64,000 bases of DNA from Saccopteryx bilineata (GCF_036850765.1 NC_089494.1:227806779-227870778); one strand, 5' to 3'; counted from the stretch's first letter, positions 10,915 to 22,720 are shown. Numbers and translations: made by a program. Notes: a model not told the origin generated them from the sequence alone.

Positions 10915-12290
10915 CCTTGGCTTCTTACCTTTCTCTATGAAAAACACGAGAGCTTCAGCAGCTGCTCCAGCTATCCCACAGACTACAGTCCCAGACTCCA
11001 TGCAGTCACCCGGCCAGTAGACCTGCAGGCCAGCTGCACGGCCGACATTTATGCAGGCACTGGGGGCTCAGGCTCCTGGATCTCTGTGCCCCACTCTACC
11101 AGCATGTGGGGCAGCTGGGTGTCTGGGGGCCTGACTGTGGAAATGGCCAGAGAGATCTGGTGGGCATAGGGGGCATCTAGAGCAAGGAGACTATGCAATG
11201 CCTGAATGACCACCTGGCCTTCTACCTGGAGAGGGTGAGAAGCCTGGAGGCTGGTAATCGGAGACTAGAGAGCAAAATCCTAGAACATCTGGAGAAGAAG
11301 GAAGCCCAGGTCAGAGAATGAGGGCATTATTTCAAGACCATCAAGGAAGGACCTGAGGGCTCAGATCTTTGCAAGTTCTGTGGACAATGCCTGCATCATT
11401 CTGCAGACTGACAGTGCTCATCTTGCTGCTGCTGACTGCAGAGTCAAGTATGAGATAGAGCTGACCATGTGCCAGAGTGTTGAGAGTGACATTAATGGGT
11501 GATGGGTCACTGATGACAGCAGCATTCCTCAGGTGCAACTGGAGACAGAGATCGAGACTCTCAGGGAAGAGCTTCTCTTCATGAAGAAGAATCCCAAGGA
11601 GGAAGTTAATGGTCCACAGAACCAAATTGCTAACTCTAAATTGACCATGGAATTGAATGCCTCCAAATCTTAGGACCTTGGCAAGATCATGGTGGACATC
11701 CAGCCCCAGTATGATGAGCTGGCTCAGAAGAAATGAGAGGATCTAGACTAGTACTGGTCCCAACAGATTGAGGAAACTACCATAGTGGTTACCTCATAGA
11801 CCACTGAGATAGGAGCTGCTGAGATGACACTCACAGAGCTGAGACGTACAGTCCAGCCCTTGGAGATCAACCTGGATTCAATGAGAAATCCGAAGGCAGG
11901 CTGAGAGAACAGCCTGAGGGAGGTGAAGATGCACTATGCCATGCAGATGAAACTGCTCAATGGGATCCTGCTGTGCCTGGAGTCAGACCTGGCCCAGACC
12001 CAGGCAGAGGGGCAGCGCCAGGCCCAGGAGTACGGGGCCCTGCTAAACATCAAGGTCAAATTGGAGGCTGAGATTGCCACCTGCCGTCACCTGCTGGAAG
12101 AACGGGAGGACTTTCGTCTTAGTGATGCCCTGGCAACAGCAGCTTCATACAATCTCCATCCAAAAGGCCACCACTCGCAGGGCTGTGGATGGCAAAGTGT
12201 TGTCCAAGGTCAACAACACCAAAGTTCTGAGACATTATAGGCATGATAGTGGGGAAGAGGCCAATAAAAAGTTCAGAGATCATTGAACAT
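10915..12290 (+). pseudogene. KRT18: KRT18 (keratin 18) processed pseudogene
   Basis: Intronless sequence matching keratin 18, a type I intermediate-filament protein of simple epithelia, from near the N-terminus through the rod to the tail and 3-prime UTR. Recognisable pieces in order include a Gly/Ser-rich head, [56 protein letters not shown] and the tail TKVLRH. The ending ccaataaaaagttc contains the message polyA signal. Many stops and frameshifts, for example near 11320 and 11735, make it non-coding. KRT18 is known for numerous processed pseudogenes. It lies within an old L1 fragment. Confidence 0.93.
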
Positions 12291-12303
12291 TAAAAATAAA
12301 GGA

Positions 12304-12402
12304 GATTGGGTGTGGGAGACAGGCTGTAAGTTGGCAAAGTCATTCTAGCCTAAGGCTTAGTTTTAAGACTAAGCCTTTCTCACCCTTTTAATACTAAGAT
12401 CT
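12304..12402 (+). mobile_element. Fragment of variant-U3 ERV LTR
   Basis: The stretch 'gggtgtgggagacaggctg' through 'taagcctttctcaccc' matches the U3 of the variant LTR subfamily (compare 8771-9464 on the minus strand). Only about 100 bp remain, directly after the KRT18 pseudogene. Confidence 0.7.
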
Positions 12403-12451
12403 TTTCAAAACTAAAATAATAATAATAATAAAATAAAATAAAGGAGAAGGA

Positions 12452-12838
12452 GCCCTGGCTGGTTGGCTCAGTGGTAGAGCATCCGTCCAGCGTGTGAAAT
12501 TCCTGGGTTTGATTCCTGGCCAGGGCACACAGGAGAAGCATCACCTGCTTTTCCCCCACGACCCCTCTCCTTTCTCTCTGTCTCTCTCTTCCCCTCCCAC
12601 AACCAAGGCTCCATTGGAGCAAAGTTGGCTCAGATGCTGAGGATGGCTGCATGGCCTTCACCTCAGGTGCTAGAATGACTCCGGTTGCAAATGAGCACAT
12701 GCCAGATGGGCAAAGCAACACCCCCTAGTGGATCCTGGTTGATGCATGCAGGAGTCTGTCTCTCTGCCTCCCTGCTTCTCACTTCAGAAAAATACAAAAA
12801 ATTAAATAAATAAATAGATAGATAGATAAATAAATAAA
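12452..12838 (+). mobile_element. Type C (Ves-like) SINE, diverged
   Basis: A diverged Ves copy with a recognisable B-box (ggtttgattcc) and an A/T-rich tail containing ATAA and GATA units. The CTCF-like site has decayed (accccctagtgga near 12720), unlike most copies in the window. Confidence 0.88.
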
Positions 12839-12846
12839 TAAGAAGA

Positions 12847-13055
12847 GCCTGACCTGTGGTGGTACAGTGGATAAAGCATCGACCTGGAATTCTGGCATCT
12901 TTAATTTGAGGCTGCAGGCTTGCAGGGTCAAGGTACATATGAGAACAACTACAAGTTGATGCTTCCTGCTCCTCCCCTCACCTTTCTCACTCTCTTTCTC
13001 TCAAATCAATAAATAAAATCTTGAAGAAGAAGAAGAAAAAAAAAGAAGAAAAAGA
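12847..13055 (+). mobile_element. Type B short SINE, diverged
   Basis: Follows the preceding Ves tail. It has the gcctgacctgtggtgg head, a decayed B-box region and a GAA/A-rich tail at 13020-13055. Confidence 0.85.
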
Positions 13056-13180
13056 AGACTGCTCTGAACATTTTTATGCCTGACTTTTGATAAGTTTATG
13101 TATGCATTTCTGTTGGAAATATACCTATAACTCTAGTAGATATGCCAGCTTCCCAAGTAGTTGAACCCATTTATGTCTGC
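13056..13180. repeat. Old L1 fragment, part 2
   Basis: 'ctgctctgaacatttttatg' and 'tgttggaaatatacctataact' continue the L1 wording broken off near 10690. The two parts flank about 2.4 kb of later insertions. Confidence 0.55.
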
Positions 13181-13279
13181 ACTAGCAGTGTATAAAGAGT
13201 TCATTTGTTTTGTGCCCTTGCCAAATCTTGATGTTTATCTGCCATTATCATGGGCAGTATGCTTGTTTATAAATCTTAC

Positions 13280-14173
13280 TAATGTCATTTCCTACTTAAT
13301 GGCCTTCAATGGCTTCTCACTGAATTTAAAACAGAACCCAAACTTCTATATGCATACCCCTCCAATATTACCCATATTACTCTCTTTTCCTACTTTCTTG
13401 CTGCACTGGTCTCTTCCTTCTTACAATCTATCAAGCTCTTTCCCATCTCTGGACAGAGCTCTCCCTCACCTAGAATCCTCCACTCCATCCCACCCTCTCT
13501 CTGCCCTCTTCACTAGCCTTCCTTTCTACTCTTCATATTCCAGATTTAAAGTTTGTTCTTTGTGAGCACTCCCTCCTATTCTTCCTTTCACAGAACTAAT
13601 CACATAGTGCTATGATAAGTTACCTTTCCTCCCATCCTCCCTTATTCTATCCTCTTTTTTTTAATTTATCCTCTTATTTATTTATTTATTTTTAATTTAT
13701 TTATTTTTTACAGAGACAGAGAGTGAGTCAGAGAGAGAAATAGACGGACAGACAGGCAGGAACGGAGAGAGATGAGAAGCATCGATCATCAGTTTTTCAT
13801 TGCGCATTGCAACACCTTAGTTGTTCATTGATTGCTTTCTCATATGTGCCTTGACCGCGGGCCTTCAGCAGACCAAGTAATCCCTTGCTGGAGCCAGCGA
13901 CCTTGGGTTCAAGCTGGTGGGCTTTTGCTCAAACCAGTTGAGCCCGTGCTCAAGCTGGCAACCTCGGGGTCTCAAACCTGGGTCCTCTGCATCCCAGTCC
14001 AACACTCTATCCACTGTCTGGTCAGGCTCTATCCTCTTTGTCTCTCCCATTAGACTGTTAAGTCCTCGAAGACTGGGAGCCTGTCTGGCTTCATAAATAT
14101 TCCATGTCCAGTGCCTGACAGACAGTTCTTGGCATATACTCCGTGCACATCAAATGTTTATTGAAAGAACAAG
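13280..14173 (+). repeat. Ancient L2 LINE 3-prime region (interrupted)
   Basis: Plus-strand L2 wording: 'ccttcaatggcttctcactg', 'ctcaccta-gaatcctcc', then after a SINE 'agactgttaagtcctcgaag' and the terminal 'caaatgtttattgaa'. It is split by the type A SINE at 13661-14025. The 134-codon frame inside is not a gene. Confidence 0.7.
13661..14025 (-). mobile_element. Type A SINE
   Basis: Minus-strand copy inside the L2 fragment with the duplication ctatcctcttt at both flanks. An ATTT-rich expansion of the tail lies at 13660-13710. Confidence 0.92.
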
Positions 14174-14376
14174 TGGCCTGGCCTGTCGTGGTGCAGTAGA
14201 TAAAACAGCAACCTGGAACACTGAGGTCGCCAGTTCAAAACCCTGGGCTTGTCCAGTCAAGCCACAAACAACAAGTAATCAGTAAACAACTAAAATGGAG
14301 CAACTATGAGTTGATACTTCTTGCTTTCCCCACTCTGTTAAATCAATAAGTAAAATCTTTTAAAATCAAAAAAGAA
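14174..14376 (+). mobile_element. Type B SINE, diverged
   Basis: The head gcctggcctgtcgtgg and the body are recognisable. The middle has an extra 'caaacaacaagtaatcagtaa' type stretch reminiscent of type A. The duplication aaagaacaa is visible at its edges. Confidence 0.8.
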
Positions 14377-14685
14377 CAAATGAATGAATCCAGTCTATAA
14401 GTAAAATAATGTTTAATATAATATTTGAATGTTGAGTTTTGACAGCCACTGAAGGAAGGAGTCTTTGCCTGGGTGCATAAAAAAACATGGCAAAATATGC
14501 ATGTGAAGAGGGCCTGAGGGATGAACCAGCATCACTTAGACAAGCAGCCCAGAGCTTGTTCATGAGTGAGTGGGCCCTAAAACCACAGAGAGTTGGGGCT
14601 AATTCTAAAGAAGGGGAAAATGACTTATTTTCTAGAGGAAGGTTTGGGTGCTTTAGGAAATGAATCTTTTTTAAAAATCCATCCA
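14377..14685. other. Unassigned DNA
   Basis: About 300 bp with no gene and no repeat that I can name. Confidence 0.4.
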
Positions 14686-15394
14686 GGACCAGGCATGGTG
14701 CAGTAGATAAAGCGTTGGCCTGGGATGCTGAGAACCCAGGTTCAAAACCCCGAGATCAACAGCTTGAGCACAGGCTCATCTGGCTTGAGTGTGGGCTCAC
14801 CAGCTTGAGAGTGGAATCGCTGGCTTCAGCCCAAAGGTCGCTGGCTTGAGACCAAGGTCAGTGGCTTGAACAGGGGTCATTCACTCTGCTGGAGCCCACC
14901 CCCCTGCCCACCATCAAGGCATATGAACAACTAAGGTGTCACAATGCGCAACAAAAAACTAATGATAGGCCTGACCAGGTGGTGGCGCAGTGGATAGAGC
15001 GTCGGACTGGGATGCGGAAGGACCCAGGTTCGAGACCCCGAGCTTGCCAGCTTGAGCGCGGGCTCATCTGGCTTGAGCAAAGAGCTCACCAGCTTGGACC
15101 CAAGGTCGCTGGCTCCAGCAGGGGGTTACTCGGTCTGCTGAAGGCCCGCAGTCAAGGCACATGTGAGAAAGCAATCAATGAACAACTAAGAAGTCGCAAT
15201 GCGCAACAAGAAACTGATGATTGATGCTTCTCATCTCTCTCCGTTCCTGTCTGTCTGTCCCTGTCTATCTCTGCCTCTGTAAAAAAATAATAATAATAAT
15301 AATGATAGATGCTTCTCATCTCTCCGTTCCTGTCTGTCTGTCCCTGTCTATCCCTCTCTCTGACTCTCTCGCTGTCTCTGAAAAAAAAAAAAAA
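14686..15394 (+). mobile_element. Type A SINE split by another SINE
   Basis: The older copy runs 14686-14967. It resumes at about 15300 (atgatagatgcttctcatctc) and ends in polyA at 15381-15394. The break falls in the 'aaaactaatgatag' segment, which is duplicated around the inner element. Confidence 0.88.
14968..15299 (+). mobile_element. Type A SINE inserted in a type A SINE
   Basis: The inner copy is complete and less diverged than its host, with the full head ggcctgaccaggtggtggc and an AAT-repeat tail at 15280-15303. It is the younger of the pair. Confidence 0.92.
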
Positions 15395-15924
15395 TGTCCA
15401 ATAGCCCTCCATATCTCCAGGAAGCACATTAGACTTCCAAAAAGGAACAGCCTTTTCCAAGGGCTTAAGTTATTCCTAGGGAGTGGTATAGACATTAAGA
15501 ATCAGCCAGTAACATTTGTGTAAGAAGAAACATGCTTCAAATATTCTACCATTTTAATAACAATTGGGGTAGAATTTGATAACATGAAAAACAGTGTTCC
15601 TGGCAAGAATTTTGGGAATACATTTATTACTTTAAGTTAGTAATTTTGTGACTTTTTTCAGTTTGTTCAACCTCTCTTGGGTAACCTGATTTCCTTCTAT
15701 TGTCTATGCCCTCAAATAGCACCCATCTGACAACCATGGCTATAGATTTCCTGCCAACTAGAGGAGCTGAGCATCCTCAGCATGTGAGTACGAGAGCACA
15801 GCATATTCAAATGAGAGTAGGAGCAGGACTTATTGTCATTTTCACTTAAAATGCCATATTCACTTTCCAGGTAATTGGAAGGCATTCATCCTACACAGCA
15901 TATGCATTTAAAAAGTTTACTTTG
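15395..15924. other. Unassigned DNA
   Basis: No coding, RNA or named repeat signal was recognised. Confidence 0.4.
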
Positions 15925-16055
15925 GGCCTGACCTGTGGTGGCGCAGTGGATAAAGTGTCAACCTGGAATGCTGAGGTCACCGGTTCAAAACCCTGGGCTT
16001 GCCTGGTCAAGGCACATATGGGAGTTGATGCTTCCAGCTCCTTCCCCCTGTCTCT

Positions 16056-16101
<46 letters not shown>

Positions 16102-16138
16102 CTAAAATGAATAAATAAAAATTAAAAAAATTTTTTTT
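15925..16138 (+). mobile_element. Type B SINE
   Basis: Full-length copy with an uninterrupted CT tract at about 16046-16097. It is flanked by the duplication aaaaagtttactttgg at about 15909 and 16139. Confidence 0.93.
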
Positions 16139-16299
16139 AAAAAGTTTACTTTGGCTTCAATAATCCTACTTGATTTAGCCACAAAAGTATGTTTCAAGTG
16201 ATGAGCTGTGTGTTCAACATATCTTAGCGCTATATAAATGTGCATGTCTGTAGGGCATATGGTTTTTTAAATTAAATGTAGTCATTTTGTTGTGTAAAA

Positions 16300-16602
16300 C
16301 AGTGGTCCCCAACCTTTTCTGGGCCGCAAATTAAAAAATATTTAATGTCAGAAAATATTTTCACTAACCGGCCTTTAGGGTGGGACGGATAAATGTATCA
16401 CATGACCGAGACAAGCATCAAGAGTGAGTCTTAGACGGGTGTAACAGAGGGAATCTGGTCATTTTTTAAAAATAAAACATCATTCAGACTTAAATATAAA
16501 TAAAATGGAAATAATGTAAGTTATTTATTCTTTCTCTGCGGACCGGTACCAAATGGCCCACGGACCAGTACCGGTCCGCGGCCCGAGGGTTGGGGACCAC
16601 TG
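16300..16602. mobile_element. hAT-type MITE (CAGTGGTCCCCAACC)
   Basis: About 303 bp with terminal inverted repeats CAGTGGTCCCCAACC and GGTTGGGGACCACTG. The 8-bp flanks gtgtaaaa and atgtaaaa match at 7 of 8, as expected for a hAT element. No transposase sequence is visible, so it is non-autonomous. Confidence 0.88.
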
Positions 16603-17080
16603 ATGTAAAAGATATAATTTCAGAAAAATATAATGGTGGTAGATCATATCAGTAAAGCCTTGAGGGCCTCCTATTTGCTCAGGATACAGAGATGTTCAGA
16701 CAGGTCCCTGTTCTCAAACAGCTTGTATTTATCGGGAAAGAGACAAAAACAAACAACAAAAAACACAGACAATTGCAGAAAAGGTCCTAAGAGTACAATA
16801 GGGGACTAGAGTTGATGTAAGAGTCCGGAGGGAGAGTTTAGCCCAGAATTGGAGCAGGGGAGAGGCTGTCAGAGTCTCCAGGAATCTGTTCTTTCTTGCT
16901 TGACATTTTTTTGCTCTCGTGTTTCCAAATTCATATCAAATGTCAGTCTTCCAAGAAGCCTTCCCATTCTCTTGGCTAGAATGTACCCATGGTGGCTTTC
17001 TTACCCCTCTGGAGATTATACTTGTATTACTGCTCTTTGTACACACTTTAGGAAGCAATTTAATGTTGGAATCAAGAGGT
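16603..17080. repeat. L2-like old repeat DNA
   Basis: The parts at about 16640-16800 and 16860-17050 have L2-style wording such as 'gtccctgttctcaaacagctt' in decayed form and 'ttccaagaagccttccca'. No gene is supported. Confidence 0.45.
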
Positions 17081-17665
17081 GGGCCCTGGGATCAGAAAGC
17101 CTAGATTGCCCTGGCCGGTTGGCTCAGCGGTAGAGCGTCGGCCTAGCGTGCGGAGGACCCGGGTTCGATTCCCGGCCAGGGCACACAGGAGAAGCACCCA
17201 TTTGCTTCTCCACCCCTCCGCCGCGCTTTCCTCTCTGTCTCTCTCTTCCCCTCCCGCAGCCAAGGCTCCATTGGAGCAAAGATGGCCCGGGCACTGGGGA
17301 TGGCTCTGTGGCCTCTGCCTCAGGCGCTAGAGTGGCTCTGGTTGCAACATGGCGACGCCCAGGATGGGCAGAGCATCGCCCCCTGGTGGGCAGAGCATCG
17401 CCCCTGGTGGGCGTGCCGGGTGGATCCCGGTTGGGCGCATGCGGGAGTCTGTCTGACTGTCTCTCCCTGTTTCCAGCTTCAAAAAAAAAAAAAGGCAAAA
17501 AAAAAAAAAAAGAAAGCCTAGATTGGAATCTTGTCTGCTTGCTAGAGATGACATCTTACCTAACTTTCCTGTGCCTCAGTTTCCTTCTCTGTGTGAAGAT
17601 TAATTGAATTAACATGAACAAGCACTTATAACAGTGCCTGGCATGGAGTAAGTCTCAGTAAGAGT
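17060..17665 (+). repeat. MIR-like SINE, interrupted
   Basis: 'gtgggccctgggatcagaaagcctag' before the Ves element, and 'cctgtgcctcagtttcc' then 'aacagtgcctggcat' after it, are the typical order of an ancient MIR element. It is split by the Ves SINE at 17108-17510. Confidence 0.65.
17108..17510 (+). mobile_element. Type C (Ves-like) SINE
   Basis: A young-looking copy with the perfect duplication agaaagcctagatt at 17094-17107 and 17511-17524. It has intact A- and B-box regions and a CTCF core match on the minus strand at 17377-17389. Confidence 0.95.
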
Positions 17666-17888
17666 TCTCTAATTCTTCCATGACTGTCTTGTCTCTTTAA
17701 TTTCATTGTAAGTTCCTTAGAAATGGGTACTATCGTATTCATCTTTGTGTCCCACTTATAGGCCTTAATCATTCTCTACTTCCTCCAGTGTTTAAAATGG
17801 TCCTTGTGCATTTCAAGTGCAAAAAATAACATTTTCTGTGTTTCATAAGGATCTTAAATTTGAGTTCCTTGTGAAGGTCAATTTAAAA

Positions 17889-18200
17889 ATGCGGTGGTGG
17901 TGCGTTGAATAGAGTGTCGGCCTGAGGTGTTGAGGACCCACGTTCGAAATCTCAAGGTCACCAGCTTGAGTGTGGGATTATAAACATGACCCCATAGTCG
18001 CTGGCTTGAGCCCAAGGTCGCTGGCTTAAGCAAGGGGTCACTGGTTCAGCTGGAGCCCCCCCACCCCCACCCCATCAAGGCACATATGAGGAAGCAATCA
18101 ATGAACAAATAAGGTGCCACAAGTATGAGTTGATGCTTCTCATCTCTATCCTTTCCTGTCTGTCTGTCCCTCTCTCTCTTACACTAAAAAAAAAAAATCA
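17889..18200 (+). mobile_element. Type A SINE, diverged
   Basis: Starts inside the head (gcggtggtggtgcg). The body contains the older 'gtgtgggatta-aacatgacccc' variant also seen at 25197-25530. It ends in polyA at about 18185-18197. Confidence 0.85.
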
Positions 18201-18930
18201 CACAGTGCATCTTTGACATTGAATGCTTACTTGAATATATACTATTGCCAAATGCTGATACATTATATGTATATATACTTACTGAGCATTTACTACATTC
18301 CAAGCACTTGGCTCTGCATGTTTATACTAATTATTGCTTCAATCACACTTAAATCTCCAAGGCACTTTTATACTCATAGGAAACCTGGAAATTTGCCATT
18401 ACCCTTTTTCCCAGCATCAAAAACAATATATTGTCAATAAAATTAGATTTTATATAATCTAATTACAATACACTTAGATTATATACTATTTCTAAAACAT
18501 TTCTTTTCACAAACTTGCTGTAATTACAGTGGCATTGTACTTCTCTATGTTATAATTCTAAAATTACCATGTGCATAGAGGGGAGATTCCTGTGTACCTT
18601 CATAATAGACTTCCCCCCCACTCTCGCGAGTACACATAGACAAATGCATAGTCAGCTATGTCGTTAGAATATGCTGTACAGGTCAAACTGTAATTAAAAT
18701 AATTGTTATTTACATAGCACAGTAAATGTATCCACCACTTGAGTCATAATCACAGTAGTTAGAGACAGAAAACAGCAATTAAATAATCCAGTCAACCCTA
18801 GCAAATGTATGTCAGCCAAGATCCCAGCAGAAAAGATCTGAAAATTAATTTCAAGCAAAAAAAAAAAAAAAAAATCAGGTAAATGGCATCACTCATCATT
18901 CTCAGATTTCCATTCATTTCACTTTAATGT
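18201..18930. other. AT-rich unassigned DNA
   Basis: AT-rich, with no gene and no named repeat. A short polyA tract lies at about 18859-18875. Confidence 0.4.
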
Positions 18931-19400
18931 GCTTTTCATTCTTTGATTCATTCATTCATTCACTCACTCATTCAGTCAGCAAACATAGCTTACTATTTAT
19001 CTTAGTAACCATCTACATTGTTTACCACGTGTCAGGCCCTTTGCTAGGAACAATATCCAGGAGAATAAGGAAAGTTCCTACCTTCAAGGAGCTCTCAGTT
19101 CCTAAAACAAGACAAAGATGAATGCACTCAGGGTCTGCTCCCAAGCTACCTGTAATTAAATGGGAGTGGTTTGCATATGCGCAAACAATTCTAGTATAGG
19201 TATCATGTGAAACAATAATAGCTGGCATTTAGGGAACTCTTACTACATGTGAGCCACTGTGCTTGATTCATTATACATGTTATTTTATTTAACCATTTCC
19301 TCCAACAGATTATTAAGTAGAAATTATTATTATTATTATCCCATTTTATACATGATTGCAATGAGGCCTGGAAAGATTAGGTAACCTAGTCTCAAACAGC
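18931..19400. repeat. L2/MIR-like old repeats and a CATT tract
   Basis: Begins with a (CATT)n-like run at about 18940-18970. 'acgtgtcaggccctttgctaggaac' then gives an L2-like 3-prime end. 19219-19400 has MIR-type wording ending in an ATT repeat, 'cattttatacatga' and 'gaaagattaggtaac'. Confidence 0.55.
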
Positions 19401-19843
19401 CTCCACCCTTCCATTAAGTGTCTCCCGAGGCTGTAAAAGTCCAGGGGTGCATCTGGGCCTTGATAAACTAACCAAAGGCTCAAAAAGGGATGGGAACCCA
19501 ATCTAGAATGGCATCTTCCCTGGGCAGGAGGGGCCCCCAAACTTGGTTCTGTCCCAGCCACTGCGCTGGCCGTCTCCCCGTTCCAGGGGCTCCCTCTGTC
19601 TTGGTGCTGGTTGCGGCACGATCCTGGAGCTGGGTGTTGCTGTGCATTCAGGCAGTTGCAGCTGTGAGGAAACATACCCCTTCCCCCAAAACATTTTCTT
19701 CCCACTTCTTACTATCTTACCTCCTATATCATAAAGCCCACACTCTCAAACCATTAAATTGTCTCTAGCAGACTGATTTCCAGGGGCCAAAGTGTCTCCC
19801 CAAACTGCAAAGTTGTTTTCTAAAGCCTCTTTCTTTAGACCGG

Positions 19844-19844
<1 letters not shown>
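19401..19844. other. Unassigned DNA
   Basis: Moderately GC-rich. Open frames of up to 119 codons on the minus strand lack any recognisable motif and have no supporting context. Confidence 0.4.

Positions 19845-19896
<52 letters not shown>
19845..19896. repeat. (AC)n microsatellite
   Basis: An uninterrupted CA dinucleotide run of about 52 bp, likely to be length-polymorphic. Confidence 0.97.
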
Positions 19897-19898
<2 letters not shown>

Positions 19899-20280
19899 CT
19901 CAATCTTAATCTCCGATGACCTTTAGTGCCACCCTTCTTTGCTGAGGAGGCGGTGGGCAAAGTGGCTGGTCACATCTTCCCTGAGCCCAACAGTTCTCAA
20001 CTCCAAAGGTAAGCGCAGTCAGGATGCCATGATGGTATACCTTGAAAATTCTGTAAGAGATACTTTGAGCTTCCTTGGAAATCCTCTTTTTGGGCAACCT
20101 GGTGATTGTTTCTGCCACCTGTTAAGGACTGTAAAGTGCTCTCAACAAATATGAAATAGAATATGGATGGTTTAGCACTTACTTGCTATTGGTCTTTATT
20201 TGATACAACTGGTAGGAAAGTTGTAAAAGAACGATTCAGTCCTCGTTTAAACATCTTGCCCCAGTAAGAAATGTACTATT
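19897..20280. other. Unassigned DNA
   Basis: No gene or named repeat was recognised before the retroposon that starts near 20299. Confidence 0.4.
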
Positions 20281-20298
20281 AAAATTACTGCCATTAGC

Positions 20299-21518
20299 CC
20301 AGGGCCGTCGGCCCCATCTATGACACTGTGGACGAGCCTAGGGTATTTCTTCCAGGAAGCAGGTAAACTGATCTCATTTGCACAAGAGCCACTTAACTAT
20401 GTCTTGCCTGAATAGTCAGGTTTTTTATTCTTCCCTTAAAGATCTCTGTTGTGGGTGTTGATAGTCCTATTTTCTGCTGCTTTGTTTAATATATAGTGTT
20501 TCCTTTATTCCTCCCACCTCAATGCCCCACTCATATCTCAGGCTAGGACCTACTCCTAATTTAGAGCTCTCTTTCCCCCTTTTGCCAACTTCTATTATGA
20601 ATCTACCTTTGCCACCCAGCTTAGTGTATCCCAAGGTTCTCTTTACCTCGCCACAGTTGCAGAGCTCCAGAGAAAAGCACCCTGGTCTCATCTCTCCAGG
20701 CAGAGGAGAACAGAAGCTCCATCTCTACACATGCTGCAGATGGCTTTTCCAGTCTACCTGAATCATTACCAGCTAGAAGCAGCAGTCATTGGGACTGCAA
20801 AGTATAGAATTGTGACAACAATTCCAATGCCATGCGGACTTTTCCTGGACTCCTGGTCCTTGTGACAGCTCCTAATGGACTGAACTGGGGTTGGGTTGCA
20901 TTTGCAGGGATCTGGAATGGTGTTGGTGCCAACTTGGACTTGATGAACATGTTAAGGACACTACTCTTTTATGGATTGTTGCTGTATTGGCCAAGAGTTT
21001 GCTTAAAGGCTTTAATCACTGTAAAAATATATATATAAGACTGGATAAAGAAGATGTGGCACATATACACTAGGGCAGGGGTCCCCAAACTACGGCCCGC
21101 GGGCCACATGCAGCCCCCTGAGGCCATTTATCCGGCCCCTCGCTGCACTTCTGGAAGGGCACCTCTTTCATTGGTGGTCAGTGAGAGGAGCATAGTTCCC
21201 ATTGAAATATTGGTCAGTTTGTTGATTTAAATTTACTTGTTATTTATTTTAAATATTGTATTTGTTTCTGTTTTGTTTTTTTACTTTAAAATAAGATATG
21301 TGCAGTGTGTATAGGAATTTGTTCATAGTTTTTTTTTATAGTCCGGCCTTCCAATGGTCTGAGGGACAGTGAACTGGCCCCCTGTGTAAAAAGTTTGGGG
21401 ACCCCTGCACTAGGGTATGCTACTCAGCCATAAGAAATGATGACATCGGATCATTTACAACAAAATGGTGGAATCTTGATAACATTATACGGAGTGAACT
21501 AAGTAAATCAGAAAAAAA
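20299..21518 (+). mobile_element. Composite L1-tailed retroposon
   Basis: The insert is bounded by an 18-bp duplication, aaaattactgccattagc, at 20281-20298 and 21519-21536, and ends in polyA at 21512-21520. Its 3-prime part, from about 21029 (agactggataaagaagatg) with 'tactcagccataagaaatga', is old L1 3-prime sequence. The preceding 730 bp or so does not read as L1 to me. A hAT MITE later landed at 21076-21407. It could be a rearranged L1, a half-L1 derivative or an L1-mediated chimera. Confidence 0.7.
21076..21407. mobile_element. hAT-type MITE (CAGGGGTCCCCAAAC), short form
   Basis: A 332-bp element with inverted ends CAGGGGTCCCCAAAC and GTTTGGGGACCCCTG and the perfect 8-bp duplication cactaggg at 21068-21075 and 21408-21415. 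A longer relative lies at 53887-54362. Confidence 0.95.
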
Positions 21519-21536
21519 AAAATTACTGCCATTAGC

Positions 21537-22720
21537 AGCAAACAGGCACTGGTTCTCACTGTGATGGTACAATTTCACAGCAGTGGGATGATTATGAATA
21601 TTTCAAGCCCATTAAGGGGAAAGTTATTTAGGAATGTATTAAAGACATTCACTTGGTACCCTTCCGCAGTCCTTAACCCAGATGACAAAAGCTCCTTCTA
21701 GTAGCCCTTACATATCCTAAAACAGCAAACAAAAGCATTTTTATGCTGCTGTATTTCAAACCATAAGCCTTTGATGCAGAGTATAATAAAAGGAATCATG
21801 AGGTATTTCATCACTTTTCTTTCCCACCATCTTCTCTCTTTTAGGTTATATGATATCCTGATCTTTCACTCACCACAGTCTCAGTTGCTACAAAAACCCT
21901 GTGAAGTAGGCAGGGCAGGTAGAATAAGCTTCATTTAATGAATGGAAAACTAAGGTTCAGAGAAGTTAAATGATCTGTCCCTGTCACATACATAGTCTGT
22001 GACAATATCAGGCTAAATGCAGATCTTCAATTTATCAAAGATTGACCACTCTCTCTAGGTCTGGTGAATTCTAATCCTTGACCTTTGAACTCTGGGATTC
22101 AAAGGTTAGCTCTTTTCTACTATGTTAATGGTTTACCAAAGCACTTTGACTTCTAATAGGCCATCAAAGATATGGCTAATATCAGATACTATGACTATCA
22201 CAGTTAATCAAATCTAATTAAAGTGAAAATTTGCTGCCAATACCCTAAGAAATAACCAAGCAAACACACTTTTGTGCTATTTTGTATTGAAATTTGGACT
22301 TAAATGTGTTCTCTGACTGAGGAATCAGTCTTCCAACAGTTAGTCAATGCAAAAGTCTGTATTAACCATCTACCGTGCTGGAAGAGAGTGAAGAATAGGA
22401 GGTTATCCTTGACCTCAAGCACTGTGAGTCTAATTGTGGGGAAACTAACAGAGAAACAATCAGTAAGTAATGTTAATAGCTCTTGAATGCTGTCTGTGAT
22501 GGTGTGTAATGGGAAAACTGAGCCCAGGACGTAGATGAACAAACCACAAACCTGACCTGTCAGTTAGGGCTGGGCCTGAGTGAGCATTGCAAAGGCAAGA
22601 GCTCAACCCTCTATTATTGTTGTAGTCTTCCTGCCTAGCTGTCCTAAGGCCAAATCTCCTTAAGGGAGGAGCTTACTTGTTGACAGATCTCTTCATTCAA
22701 ACAGCTCCTAATTAAGTGGA
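21537..22720. other. Unassigned DNA with a MIR-like stretch
   Basis: About 21850-22010 carries decayed MIR/L2 wording (gtgaagtaggcagggcaggt, aactaaggttcagagaagtt). The rest is unassigned. Confidence 0.45.

Noticed and set aside
13161..13565. 134-codon plus-strand frame rich in Ser, Leu and Pro
   Set aside because: It coincides with an ancient L2 LINE 3-prime region.
19346..19768. 119- and 92-codon frames on opposite strands near the AC repeat
   Set aside because: No recognisable motif, and the frames overlap each other; treated as chance.
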